Of a stretch of 64,000 nt of DNA, positions 43,461 to 51,983 are shown in pieces. The DNA comes from Streptomyces sp. ISL-43 (GTDB taxonomy: Bacteria; Actinomycetota; Actinomycetes; Streptomycetales; Streptomycetaceae). Within the stretch, counting starts at the first letter, position 1. Each line of letters begins with the position of its first letter. The notes under the pieces were generated by a model. The model saw nothing but the letters and a program-made list of their open reading frames with translations, was not told where the DNA came from and did no database searches. Made by a program: the position numbers and the translations under genes. Location of the stretch: assembly GCF_018614195.1 (NCBI RefSeq), contig NZ_JAGGOT010000064.1, forward strand, positions 20,650 to 84,649, read 5' to 3'.

Positions 43461-44135
43461 TCAGGGCTCCCTGCCGAGGCAGACGAACGGATAGCCGGCC
43501 GCCTCCGAGGCCGCAGCGTCCCCGTCGCCGCGCCGGATCGCCTCGATCAGCCGGCCGTGGTCCAGGTGGGACGCGGGATCGAGGTCGGTGCCCACGTCGG
43601 TGCGCAGCCAGTCGGCCACCAGATCCCCGAGGTCCGCGTACAGCTCGATGAGGACGTCGTTGTGCGAGGCCGCCACCACGGCCATGTGCAGGGCCACGTC
43701 CGATGCGATGAACACCTCCGCGTCCCCGCCGGCCCACGCCTCCTCGCGCCGCGCCAGCAGCGCGTCCAGCTGTACGAGGTCCCGCTCGGACCGCCGCTCC
43801 GCCGCGAGGCGGGCCGCCGAGGACTCCAGCGTCGAGCGCAGCTCCGCGATGTGCCGGGGGTCGGCGCCGGCGAAGCGGCGGTGCATCACGCCGGCCAGCT
43901 CGCTGGTGGCGATGACGTACGTCCCCGAGCCCTGGCGGATGTCGAGGAGTCCGTTGTGCGCGAGGGCCCGGACCGCCTCCCGCACGGTGTTGCGGGCGAC
44001 TCCCAGCAGCTCCACGAGCTCCGGCTCGGTGGGGATGCGGGACCCGACCGACCACTCGCCGGTGGTGATCTGGTTCCTGAGCTGGGCGATCACCTGGTCG
44101 ACGAGCGCGGATCGCCGGGGCGAGGTCAGCGGCAT
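43461..44135 (-). CDS. GntR family (FadR subfamily) transcriptional regulator
   Basis: A 224-residue regulator with an N-terminal winged helix (VDQVIAQLRNQITTGEWSVG then ELVELLGVARNTVREAVRAL, residues 10-60) and a C-terminal all-helical FCD ligand domain. That domain has metal-type His/Asp residues (ASDVALHMAVVAAS, DHGRLIEAI). It diverges from the MFS transporter; a palindrome in the gap overlaps both candidate promoters. I chose ATG 44135 (MPLTSPRRSALVD), since the upstream in-frame stretch is Pro/Arg repeat. Ligand unknown, likely the transported compound. Confidence 0.9.
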   Translation of the reverse strand: MPLTSPRRSALVDQVIAQLRNQITTGEWSVGSRIPTEPELVELLGVARNTVREAVRALAHNGLLDIRQGSGTYVIATSELAGVMHRRFAGADPRHIAELRSTLESSAARLAAERRSERDLVQLDALLARREEAWAGGDAEVFIASDVALHMAVVAASHNDVLIELYADLGDLVADWLRTDVGTDLDPASHLDHGRLIEAIRRGDGDAAASEAAGYPFVCLGREP

Positions 44136-44246
44136 GCGGTCGGGGTTCCTCTCGGGGCGGGGACGGGGACGGGGGCAGGCGAAGGGCTGCGGGGCCGCGG
44201 GTGTGACGGCGGATACGTTCGGCGATACGGCTTCGGGGTGGACAAT

Positions 44247-44274
44247 CAATCATCCCATGATTCTATGATGGTTG
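44247..44274. promoter_or_regulatory. Operator overlapping a leaderless promoter between gntR and MFS gene
   Basis: CAATCATC and GATGGTTG form an inverted repeat with a 12-bp centre. Within it lies TATGAT (44264-44269), a perfect -10, 6 bp before the MFS ATG at 44276, so that mRNA should be leaderless. TGGACA (44239-44244) is a fair -35 at 19 bp. On the other strand TAGAAT lies at 44266-44261. A bound regulator would block both. Identity of the binder (the adjacent GntR) is inferred. Confidence 0.65.
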
Positions 44275-44275
44275 A

Positions 44276-45577
44276 ATGTCCGACGAAGAAATCCAGACCC
44301 TGAACCGGCCCCAGGCCGCGCGCACGGCGCCCCCGCAGCCACTTTCCACCCCCGCCACCCCGCAGCCTGCGTGGCTCGGACCCGTGCTCCTCGTCGGCAT
44401 CGTGCTGGCCGCCCTCAACCTGCGGCCCGCCATCACCAGCCTCGGCGCCCTCTTCGAGGAGACCCGTACGGGCCTCGGTATGAGCGGCACCGTCGCCGGA
44501 CTCATCACCTCCGTACCCGCCCTCTGCTTCGCCGTCTTCGGCGTCACCGCGCCCCGGCTCTCCCGCCGCTTCGGACCGGCCGCCGTCGTCTGCGCCGGCA
44601 TGGCCGCCGTCGCCGCGGGCCTGCTGATCCGGCCCTTCGCGAGCAACGCCGCCGGATTCCTCGCCGCCAGCGCCCTGACCCTGGCCGGCATAGCCCTGAC
44701 CAATGTGCTCCTCCCGGTCATCGTCAAGCGCTGGTTCCCCGACCGGGTCGGCACCATGACCGGCCTCTACTCCATGGCCCTGGCCGCCGGCACCTCGCTC
44801 GCCGCCGCCGCCACCGTCCCGATGACCGAGGCCCTCGGCGGCAGCTGGCGCACCGGCCTGCTGATGTGGGCCCTCCTCGCCGTGGCCGCCGTACTGCCCT
44901 GGCTGGCGATCGCCGCAGCCGCCCGCAAGGAGAAGGCGGCCGCCGCCGCCGGACCCGAGGGCCCTGCCCTCCGCGCCGACACCGGCCCGCGCGTCGTCCG
45001 CAGCCGCACGGCGTGGGCCCTGGCCTGCTACTTCGGCCTCCAGGCCACCGGCGCGTACATCACCATGGGCTGGCTCCCGCAGATCTTCCGCGACGCCGGA
45101 GTCTCCGCCGGCACCGCCGGCATCCTGCTCGCCGTCACCATGGTCATGGGCGTCCCGCTCGCCTTCGTGATCCCCCGCCTCGCCGGCCGGATGAGGAACC
45201 AGGGCCCCATCGCCGTCACCCTCGGGCTCTTCGGCCTCGCCGGCTACCTCGGCCTCTACTTCGCCCCCGCCGCCGGAGCCTGGCTCTGGGTCGTGCTGCT
45301 CGGCGTCTCCAACTGCGCCTTCCCGCTCGTCATCACGATGATCGGACTGCGCGCCAAGAGCCCGGCCGGCGTCGTCAAGCTCTCCGCCTTCGCCCAGAGC
45401 ACCGGCTACCTCATCTCCATCCCCGGACCGCTCGTCATCGGCGCCCTCTACCAGCACAGCGGCGGCTGGGACCTGCCGCTGGCCCTCATGGCCGGACTGC
45501 TCGTCCCGCAGATCGCGCTCGGCCTGCTGGCGGGCCGGGACCGCACGATCGAGGACGAATGCGGCATGCGAGACTGA
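44276..45577 (+). CDS. MFS transporter of the CynX/NimT type
   Basis: A 433-residue major-facilitator transporter with 12 predicted helices. LNLRPAITSLGALFEETRTGLGMSGTVAGL is the family signature of CynX/NimT permeases for cyanate or nitroimidazoles, and related ones export small aromatic or anionic compounds. The N-terminus has 25 polar residues. It is paired with a divergent GntR regulator and is followed 5 bp later by a 39-residue membrane peptide. Transport direction and substrate are not evident. Confidence 0.93.
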   Translation: MSDEEIQTLNRPQAARTAPPQPLSTPATPQPAWLGPVLLVGIVLAALNLRPAITSLGALFEETRTGLGMSGTVAGLITSVPALCFAVFGVTAPRLSRRFGPAAVVCAGMAAVAAGLLIRPFASNAAGFLAASALTLAGIALTNVLLPVIVKRWFPDRVGTMTGLYSMALAAGTSLAAAATVPMTEALGGSWRTGLLMWALLAVAAVLPWLAIAAAARKEKAAAAAGPEGPALRADTGPRVVRSRTAWALACYFGLQATGAYITMGWLPQIFRDAGVSAGTAGILLAVTMVMGVPLAFVIPRLAGRMRNQGPIAVTLGLFGLAGYLGLYFAPAAGAWLWVVLLGVSNCAFPLVITMIGLRAKSPAGVVKLSAFAQSTGYLISIPGPLVIGALYQHSGGWDLPLALMAGLLVPQIALGLLAGRDRTIEDECGMRD

Positions 45578-45582
45578 ACGGC

Positions 45583-45702
45583 ATGTCGCCCGTACTCGAA
45601 CCGAATCCCCAGAACGGCCACAAGAAGCTCGGCATCGTGCTGGGCGCGATGCTCCTCGTGACCGTCGTCATCTCCGTGATCGCGACCATCGCCTCCCCGT
45701 AG
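45583..45702 (+). CDS. 39-residue transporter-associated membrane peptide (SGM_5486 family)
   Basis: MSPVLEPNPQNGHKK is followed by one transmembrane helix (LGIVLGAMLLVTVVISVIAT). I recall this peptide as the SGM_5486 family, found next to CynX/NimT-type MFS genes in Streptomyces. It starts 5 bp after the transporter stop, so translation is probably coupled. It may stabilise or regulate the transporter; that role is inference. Confidence 0.85.
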   Translation: MSPVLEPNPQNGHKKLGIVLGAMLLVTVVISVIATIASP

Positions 45703-45862
45703 CGGCCGCCGCGAGCCTCCATGGTGGGGTTATCCCCCCAACCCCTAGGGGGTCAGGCTCAGGGACAAGTGGGGTGCGTCCCCGATGGGAACCGCGGGCT
45801 CGAATCCTTAGATTCGAAGAGCAAGAGCGAGCCCGTCCCACGCGCACCCCACGGAGGCGGCC

Positions 45863-46063
45863 ATGTCGGCCCCCACGCACCTCTCCGCTCCCCGAGCAGT
45901 CGGAGCCGATGCCCGCCTGCACTGGTGGGCCCTCGCCCTGCCCGCCCTCGGCTTCGGCCTCATGCTCCTGCTCCTCGCCGGATCCGCCGAGGCCCACGCC
46001 GCCTCTGGCGAGGGCTCCGCGCTCGTCCAGGTCACCGAACAGCTGCTGCGCGCCGTCGGCTGA
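45863..46063 (+). CDS. Small hypothetical membrane protein
   Basis: A 66-residue protein with a 22-residue polar start, one hydrophobic helix (HWWALALPALGFGLMLLLLA), and a short Ala/Glu tail (GSAEAHAASGEGSALVQVTEQLLRAVG). ACGGAGG precedes ATG 45863. No relative with known function comes to mind. The 160-bp gap before it includes AACCCCTAGGGGGT but no clear promoter. Confidence 0.65.
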   Translation: MSAPTHLSAPRAVGADARLHWWALALPALGFGLMLLLLAGSAEAHAASGEGSALVQVTEQLLRAVG

Positions 46064-46184
46064 CACCACGCCAGGAGCCGGGAGCGCACGGACGCCCCCG
46101 CACGCCGGGGCGCGCCTCCCCACCAGCGGCCGAGCACCTCAACACCCTGCGCCCCGTGGCCCGATCCATGCGAAGCTGGGAGCC

Positions 46185-46703
46185 ATGAGCGCCGACACAC
46201 CCCGCAGGATCGTCCTCCTCCGGCACGCCAAGGCCGAATGGTCGGACGGCACAGACCACGACCGCCCGCTGGCGGAGCGAGGCCGTCACGACGCCCCGGC
46301 GGCCGGCCGGAAGCTGGCCCAGACCGGCATCACCTTCGACCTGGCCCTCTGCTCCAGCTCGGCCCGCACCCGCGAGACCTGGAAGCTCGTCGTCCAGGAG
46401 CTGCCGCACCGGCCGAAGACCTCCTACGAGGAACGGCTCTACGACGCTTCGCTGGGCGAGCTCATCGCCCTGGTCAACGAGACCTCCGACGAGGTCGGGA
46501 ACCTGCTGGTCATCGGCCACAACCCCGGTATGCACGCCCTCGCCGACGCGCTGGCCGGGGGCGCGGAGGGGGACACGCTGTCGCGGATGAACCGCAGCGG
46601 CTTCCCGACCTCCGCCCTCGCCGTCGTCTCCTTCACCGGCTCGTGGAAGTCCGTGGAGCACGGCGTCGGCACCCTGCTGGACTACTGGACCCCGCGCGGC
46701 TGA
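46185..46703 (+). CDS. SixA-type histidine phosphatase
   Basis: A 172-residue histidine-phosphatase-superfamily protein. The catalytic RHG-type motif is LLRHAKAEWS (His14 expected to be phosphorylated), with Arg in SSSARTRETW and the second His in VIGHNPGM (about 109). Length and the K after RHA match SixA phosphohistidine phosphatases. The protein may dephosphorylate a phosphohistidine carrier, but the substrate is unknown. Start ATG 46185 with GGGAGCC upstream. Confidence 0.9.
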   Translation: MSADTPRRIVLLRHAKAEWSDGTDHDRPLAERGRHDAPAAGRKLAQTGITFDLALCSSSARTRETWKLVVQELPHRPKTSYEERLYDASLGELIALVNETSDEVGNLLVIGHNPGMHALADALAGGAEGDTLSRMNRSGFPTSALAVVSFTGSWKSVEHGVGTLLDYWTPRG

Positions 46704-46725
46704 CGAGCGGCGCACCCACGAAACA

Positions 46726-46760
46726 GCGGGCCCCGGCACGTCCACCGTGCCGGGGCCCGC
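46726..46760. terminator. Terminator after the SixA-type gene
   Basis: GCGGGCCCCGGCACG and its perfect 15-bp complement around TCCAC, 23 bp after the stop. Confidence 0.85.
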
Positions 46761-46800
46761 GCCGTTCGCGAGGGGGAAGCGCCGTTCGCGAGGGGGAAGC
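46761..46800. repeat. Perfect 20-bp tandem duplication
   Basis: GCCGTTCGCGAGGGGGAAGC occurs twice without a gap in the space between the hairpin and serB. No coding role. Confidence 0.95.
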
Positions 46801-46849
46801 GCCGCCGGGAGTCCCTGCCGCCGGGCGGCGTGGACCGCCCGGCCGGGGC

Positions 46850-48049
46850 CTACCCCAGGTCGGCGGCCTCGACCTCTTCCCGGGTGATCCCCAGCAGGTA
46901 CAGCACGGCGTCCAGGAACGGCACGTTCACGGCGGTGTCCGCGGCCTGGCGGACCACCGGCTTGGCGCAGAAGGCCACGCCCAGCCCGGCCGCGTTCAGC
47001 ATGTCCAGGTCATTGGCCCCGTCGCCGATGGCCACCGTCTGGGCCAGCGGTACGCCGGCCTCCGCGGCGAAGCGGCGCAGCAGCCGGGCCTTGCCCGCCC
47101 GGTCCACGATCTCCCCGACGACCCTGCCGGTCAGCTTGCCGTCGACGATCTCCAGGGTGTTGGCGGAGGCGAAGTCCAGCCCCAGCCGCTCCCGCAGGTC
47201 GTCCGTCACCTGCGTGAACCCGCCGGAGACCACGCCCACCTGGTAGCCGAGGCGCTTGAGGGTGCGGATCAGGGTCCGGGCCCCGGGGGTCAGGCGCACC
47301 TCGGAGCGGACCTTGTCCACGACGGAGGCGTCCAGCCCCGCCAGCAGCGCGACCCGGGCGTGCAGCGACTGCTCGAAGTCCAGCTCGCCGCGCATGGCCC
47401 GCTCGGTCACCTCGGCGACCTCGGCCTCGCAGCCCGCGTGCGCGGCGAAGAGCTCGATGACCTCGTCCTGGATCAGGGTCGAGTCCACGTCCATGACCAC
47501 CAGGCGCTGGGCGCGCCGGTGCAGCCCGGCCGAGACCACGGCCACGTCGACGCCGATGTGTGCGGCGGCGGTGGCCAGGGCCGTGCGCAGCGGCTCGGTC
47601 TCGGCGCCGGAGACGGCGAACTCCACGGCCGTCACCGGATACTTCGCGAGCCGGAAGATGCGGTCGATGTTGCCGCCGGTCGCGGTGATCCGCGCGGCGA
47701 CGGCGGCCGTGGACTCGGCGGTGAGCGGGTGCCCGAGGACGGTGACGTGCGAACGGCCACTGCCGCGCGGCCGGTTGTCACCGGTGCCGGAGAGGATCTC
47801 GGCCTGTAGTTTGAGCGACTCGGCCCAGCTGTGGACGGTGGCCCGCAGCTCGCCCTCGGTGCCGCCGGCGGGATGGGTGACGAGGGCGCACAGGACGATG
47901 CGCCCCCGGGTGACGACCTGCTCGATGTCGACGACGTCGACGGAGTAGGCCGCGAGGGTGTCGAACAGCCCGGCGGTGATCCCGGGACGGTCCTTGCCGA
48001 AGATCTTGACGAGGAGGGTGGGGACGTCGGAGGTCTGCGAAGCGCTCAT
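46850..48049 (-). CDS. serB: Phosphoserine phosphatase SerB
   Basis: A 399-residue HAD-superfamily phosphatase that makes L-serine from phosphoserine. The N-terminal half carries tandem ACT-like domains (about 10-170; PTLLVKIFGKDRPGITAGLF opens the first), typical of actinobacterial SerB and likely to bind serine. The HAD motifs are DVDSTL (about 186-191), VVSGGF and IGDGANDLDML. Length matches mycobacterial SerB2. Start ATG 48049; diverges from the FHA-ABC gene. Confidence 0.95.
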   Translation of the reverse strand: MSASQTSDVPTLLVKIFGKDRPGITAGLFDTLAAYSVDVVDIEQVVTRGRIVLCALVTHPAGGTEGELRATVHSWAESLKLQAEILSGTGDNRPRGSGRSHVTVLGHPLTAESTAAVAARITATGGNIDRIFRLAKYPVTAVEFAVSGAETEPLRTALATAAAHIGVDVAVVSAGLHRRAQRLVVMDVDSTLIQDEVIELFAAHAGCEAEVAEVTERAMRGELDFEQSLHARVALLAGLDASVVDKVRSEVRLTPGARTLIRTLKRLGYQVGVVSGGFTQVTDDLRERLGLDFASANTLEIVDGKLTGRVVGEIVDRAGKARLLRRFAAEAGVPLAQTVAIGDGANDLDMLNAAGLGVAFCAKPVVRQAADTAVNVPFLDAVLYLLGITREEVEAADLG

Positions 48050-48380
48050 GGTGCCTTCACCGTATCTCCCCGGCCTTCGTGCAAGGACCCCCGTCCCACC
48101 TGCCGGAACCGTTTCGTTGCGGACGGGTGCCGGGGCCGCCCGCCCGCGGTGGCGCCCCGACCGCTCCGGCGTGCGCCGGAGCGCCGGGAGGAGCGGCCGG
48201 GAAGTCCCGAATCGGACGCTGCGGGCGCTTTCGACCCCCCTCGCCGGAGCGCCGCGGACGCCACGGCATGGCCCGGATTCCCCTTGTGGCCGTGCGCCTG
48301 AAATAGTTCCCCCGGATGTTCGCCATCCCTAGACTCCCTGACGTCATGGGGGATTCTCGGGGGACTTAAGTGGGGCTGGA
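48050..48380. other. Intergenic region between serB and the FHA-ABC gene
   Basis: A 331-bp divergent gap. It holds a 10-bp perfect inverted repeat, CGCTCCGGCG / CGCCGGAGCG (48162-48183), of unknown role. A possible -10, TAGACT, occurs before the FHA-ABC gene at about 48331-48336. No small gene or RNA was recognised. Confidence 0.45.
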
Positions 48381-50906
48381 GTGCCGGAACTCGTACTGGA
48401 ATTGAATGGAAGGACCTGGACGCTCGATCCGTCCAGGTCGTACTCGCTGGGGCGCGACCCCCAGGGAGACGTGGTGATCGATGACGCCCGGGTGTCGTGG
48501 CGGCATGCCACCATCGCCTGGAACGGGCGGGGTTGGGGAATCGAGGACCACGGAAGCACCAACGGCACGTATGTGCACGGGTCGAGGGTCCAGCAGGCCG
48601 AGCTCGTACCCGGCACGCCGGTGTACCTGGGCAACGCCACCGACGGACCGCGGCTGAATCCGGTCGGCGCGGCCGCCCCGGCGCCGCAGCCGGCCGTGGT
48701 GCAGCAGGCGCAGGCGCAGTCGCCGGCGCAGGCGTACGCGCAGCAGCCGCAGGCCCAGCCGCAGCACCAGCCGCAGCCGTCCTGGGAGCACCAGGCGCCG
48801 CAGCAGCCGCAGCAGGTACCGCACCAGCAGGCGCCGCAGGCGCAGCCGTTCCCGCACCAGCAGGGCGGCGGCGCTACCCCGGGCTACGGCGACCACCGCA
48901 GCCCGACGACGTTCCACCAGCTCGCGCTGGGCCACGTCATCCGGATCGGCCGTGCGCTGGAGAACGAGCTGGTGGTCTCCGACCTCCAGGTCTCCCGCAA
49001 CCACGCCGAGTTCCGCTCGATGCCGGGCGGCCGCTTCGAGATCCGCGACCTGGGCAGCCACAACGGCACCTACGTCAACGGTCAGCCGCTGGCGAAGTCC
49101 GGCACCGCGCTGCTCGGCCCGAACGACATCGTCGGCGTCGGCCACTCGACCTTCCGGATCGTCGGCGACCGCCTCGAGGAGTTCGTCGACACCGGCGACG
49201 TCTCCTTCTCGGCCCGCCACCTCACGGTCACGGTCGACGGCGGGAAGCAGATCCTCAAGGACGTCACCTTCGGCGTCCCGGAGAAGTCGCTGATCGGCGT
49301 CATCGGTCCCTCCGGCTCCGGCAAGTCGACGCTGCTCAAGGCGCTGACCGGCTACCGGCCGGCCAACGAGGGCGACGTCCTCTACGACAACCGCAACCTG
49401 TACAAGCAGTTCGCGGAGCTCCGCCAGCGCATCGGCCTGGTCCCGCAGGACGACATCCTGCACAAGGAGCTGCGGGTCCGCACCGCTCTGAAGTACGCGG
49501 CCAAGCTCCGCTTCCCGGGCGACACCGCCGAGTCCGAGCGCGCCGCACGCATCAACGAGGTGCTGCGCGAGCTCAAGCTCGACATCCACAAGGACAAGAA
49601 GATCACCGCGCTCTCGGGCGGTCAGCGCAAGCGCGTGTCCGTGGCCCTGGAGCTGCTCACCAAGCCGTCGCTGATCTTCCTGGACGAGCCGACCTCCGGT
49701 CTCGACCCGGGCATGGACCGCGACGTCATGCAGCTGCTGCGCGGCCTCGCCGACGACGGCCGCACGGTCCTCGTGGTCACCCACTCGGTCGCCGAGCTGG
49801 CCATCTGCGACAAGCTGCTGGTCATGGCGCCGGGCGGCTCGGTCGCGTACTTCGGTCCGCCGGACGAGGCGCTGAACTTCTTCGGCTACACCACCTGGGC
49901 CGACGTGTTCTCCGCTTTCGAGAGCTACCGCGACTACGACTGGGCCGGCCGCTGGAAGGGCTCCCAGCACTACCAGCTGTACGCGGCCGACATCGACGCG
50001 GTCGCCCCGCAGTCGGTGCAGCCCCCCGTGCAGCAGACCCGCCCGCCGAAGCCGCAGGGCTGGGGCTCCCAGCTCTGGACCCTGATGCGCCGCTACGTCT
50101 CGGTCATCGCGTCCGACAAGGGCTTCATCGGGCTGATGCTGATCCTCCCGGCCGTCCTGGGCGTGGTCTCCACGGTCATCCCCGCGAAGTTCGGACTCGC
50201 GCCGCCCGTGGCGCCGTCCCGCTTCAACGGCGACGCCGGCACGATCATGCTGATCCTCGCGGTCGGCATGTGCTTCTCCGGTGCCGCGAACTCGGTCCGT
50301 GAGCTGATCAAGGAACGTGTCATCTACGAGCGCGAGCGCGCGACCGGCCTGTCCCGGTCGGCGTACCTCGTGTCGAAGGTGATCGTCCTCGGCGTGATCA
50401 CGGCCGTCCAGGGCGTGATCATCTGCGGGATCGGCTTCTACCCGCGCGACCTGCCCACCGAGGGCCTGCTGATGCCGCCGGCCGTGGAGATCTGCCTGTC
50501 GGTCATCGCGCTCGGCTTCACCTCGATGATGTTCGGCCTGGTGATCTCCTCGCTGGTGAAGACCGCCGAGAAGACCATGCCCCTGCTGGTCATGTTCGCG
50601 ATCGTCCAGGTCGTCTTCACCGGCATCCTCTTCCAGGTCTACGACTCCCCGGGCCTGGAGCAGTTCGCCTGGCTGATGCCGTCCCGCTGGGCGATCGCCG
50701 CCGCCGGCACCACGCTGAACCTCGGCGTGCTCATGCCGCCGTGGGACGCGGACAACCCGACCAACACCGACCCGCTCTGGGACGCCACGGTCGGCCAGTG
50801 GAGCCTGAACATCACCATCCTGCTGCTCATCGGCGTCGCGTGCGGCTTCGCCGTGCAGCGGCTGCTGCGCCGCCACGAGCCCGAGGTCATGCGCGCGGGC
50901 AAGTAG
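48381..50906 (+). CDS. FHA-domain ABC transporter, ATPase-permease fusion (Rv1747-like)
   Basis: An 841-residue membrane protein. FHA domain 1 spans about 20-70 (YSLGRDPQGDVVIDD, GSTNGTYVHG), then a Gln/Pro/Ala linker (about 100-165), then FHA domain 2 about 185-255 (IRIGRALENELVVSD, GSHNGTYVNG). The ABC ATPase follows (Walker A GPSGSGKST, signature LSGGQRKRVSVAL, Walker B LIFLDEPTSGLD), then six helices of an ABC-2 permease (about 560-835). This is the build of mycobacterial Rv1747, which is controlled by Ser/Thr kinases through its FHA domains. Start GTG 48381. The exported substrate is unknown, perhaps an envelope glycolipid. Confidence 0.93.
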   Translation: MPELVLELNGRTWTLDPSRSYSLGRDPQGDVVIDDARVSWRHATIAWNGRGWGIEDHGSTNGTYVHGSRVQQAELVPGTPVYLGNATDGPRLNPVGAAAPAPQPAVVQQAQAQSPAQAYAQQPQAQPQHQPQPSWEHQAPQQPQQVPHQQAPQAQPFPHQQGGGATPGYGDHRSPTTFHQLALGHVIRIGRALENELVVSDLQVSRNHAEFRSMPGGRFEIRDLGSHNGTYVNGQPLAKSGTALLGPNDIVGVGHSTFRIVGDRLEEFVDTGDVSFSARHLTVTVDGGKQILKDVTFGVPEKSLIGVIGPSGSGKSTLLKALTGYRPANEGDVLYDNRNLYKQFAELRQRIGLVPQDDILHKELRVRTALKYAAKLRFPGDTAESERAARINEVLRELKLDIHKDKKITALSGGQRKRVSVALELLTKPSLIFLDEPTSGLDPGMDRDVMQLLRGLADDGRTVLVVTHSVAELAICDKLLVMAPGGSVAYFGPPDEALNFFGYTTWADVFSAFESYRDYDWAGRWKGSQHYQLYAADIDAVAPQSVQPPVQQTRPPKPQGWGSQLWTLMRRYVSVIASDKGFIGLMLILPAVLGVVSTVIPAKFGLAPPVAPSRFNGDAGTIMLILAVGMCFSGAANSVRELIKERVIYERERATGLSRSAYLVSKVIVLGVITAVQGVIICGIGFYPRDLPTEGLLMPPAVEICLSVIALGFTSMMFGLVISSLVKTAEKTMPLLVMFAIVQVVFTGILFQVYDSPGLEQFAWLMPSRWAIAAAGTTLNLGVLMPPWDADNPTNTDPLWDATVGQWSLNITILLLIGVACGFAVQRLLRRHEPEVMRAGK

Positions 50907-50947
50907 GGGCCACGGCCCCGTACGCACGAGGGCACGAACAGCACGAA

Positions 50948-50991
50948 CGCCTCAGGGCGGCACCCGGAACACCGGGGGCCGCCCTGAGGCG
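50948..50991. terminator. Bidirectional terminator between convergent genes
   Basis: CGCCTCAGGGCGGC and GCCGCCCTGAGGCG are perfect 14-bp arms, with a smaller CCCGG/CCGGG stem inside. Confidence 0.88.
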
Positions 50992-51016
50992 CATGGGGGC
51001 TTGTCGCGTCAATGGC

Positions 51017-51688
51017 CTAGTAGGCGCTGTTGACGTTGTCCATCGAGCCGTAGCGGTCGGCCGCGTAGTTGCAGGCCGCGACGATGTTGGCGACCGGGTC
51101 GTACTGGTCGAACTTGGTGCCCTTGATGTGGTACGTCTTGAAGGTCGGGGCGATGACCTGGAGCAGACCCTTGCTGGGGATGCCGTTCTGGGCGTTGATG
51201 TCCCAGTTGTTGATCGCCTTCGGGTTGCCGCTGGACTCACGCATGATGTTGCGGTGGATGCCGGCGTAGGTGCCCGGAATGCCTTCCTTCTTCATGATGA
51301 AGAGGGCTTCCTTGATCCAGCCGTCCAGGTTGTTCGCGAAGACCGGGGTGCGGGCGGCGGAACGGCTGGCGGCCGCCTTCTGCTCGCGGTCCTTCTTCGC
51401 GTCCGCCTCGGCCTTGGCCTTGGCGGCGTCGTTCGCGGTCTTGGCCTGCTTGGTCGCGACGACCTGCTGCGCCGTGAGGTGGTCCTGCACGACCTTCGAC
51501 TGCGCTCCGTCGACGACCTTGGTCCAGGCCACGGGAGCGGCGGCCACGACCGTCTCGCTCTCGGCGGCACCGGCCGGGACGAGGGAGAAGGCGAGGGCGG
51601 CGGCGCCCAGGGTGGCGACACCGGCGAAGGACAGCTTGTGCGCCTTCGTCAGACGACGACTGTGGCCGGGGGTGCTGGTCTCGGTCAT
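51017..51688 (-). CDS. Secreted SLT-type lytic transglycosylase
   Basis: A 223-residue exported protein. A signal or anchor helix (about 28-48: LSFAGVATLGAAALAFSLVP) is followed by a coiled, Ala/Lys-rich spacer (about 60-130). The C-terminal SLT/lysozyme-like domain has the catalytic Glu in NIMRESSGNPKAINNWD and GLLQVIAPTFKTYH. It should cleave peptidoglycan glycan strands, and such proteins in Streptomyces act in growth or germination. Start ATG 51688. The 295-bp leader was inspected for a cyclic-di-AMP riboswitch without a convincing match. Confidence 0.92.
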   Translation of the reverse strand: MTETSTPGHSRRLTKAHKLSFAGVATLGAAALAFSLVPAGAAESETVVAAAPVAWTKVVDGAQSKVVQDHLTAQQVVATKQAKTANDAAKAKAEADAKKDREQKAAASRSAARTPVFANNLDGWIKEALFIMKKEGIPGTYAGIHRNIMRESSGNPKAINNWDINAQNGIPSKGLLQVIAPTFKTYHIKGTKFDQYDPVANIVAACNYAADRYGSMDNVNSAY

Positions 51689-51839
51689 GCGTAGCAACCT
51701 CTTCGAATAGCGGGGGCCGCAGGAAAGCGCCGCTTGGATCCGGGATCTGCGGCGCTGTGCGACGGGAGCAATTCTTAGCGGTGGCAAAAACTTGTGGCAA
51801 AGGTGTGACGTACGAAGCCGCTTAGTGGATCACGGCCGG

Positions 51840-51869
51840 GCGCCGAGCCCGGAATTCCGGGCCCGGCGC
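51840..51869 (-). terminator. Terminator of the SDR-queA unit
   Basis: A near-perfect 30-base palindrome (GCGCCGAGCCCGG, centre AATT, CCGGGCCCGGCGC) about 115 bp past the queA stop. Confidence 0.65.
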
Positions 51870-51983
51870 TAGGCGTAGCAGCGCTGACAGGCTCTTTATC
51901 TGTCCACTAGGCAACTTCGTAAGTGATGTGCGTCCTATGTGCGGGCTCACATCGGGCACGTAACAATCTCACCGAGAGTTGCG

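Noticed and set aside
51689..51983. Cyclic-di-AMP (ydaO-type) riboswitch before the transglycosylase gene
   Set aside because: Such switches precede several Streptomyces cell-wall hydrolases, but the expected conserved blocks were not found; the main structure is a simple palindrome better placed as the queA terminator.
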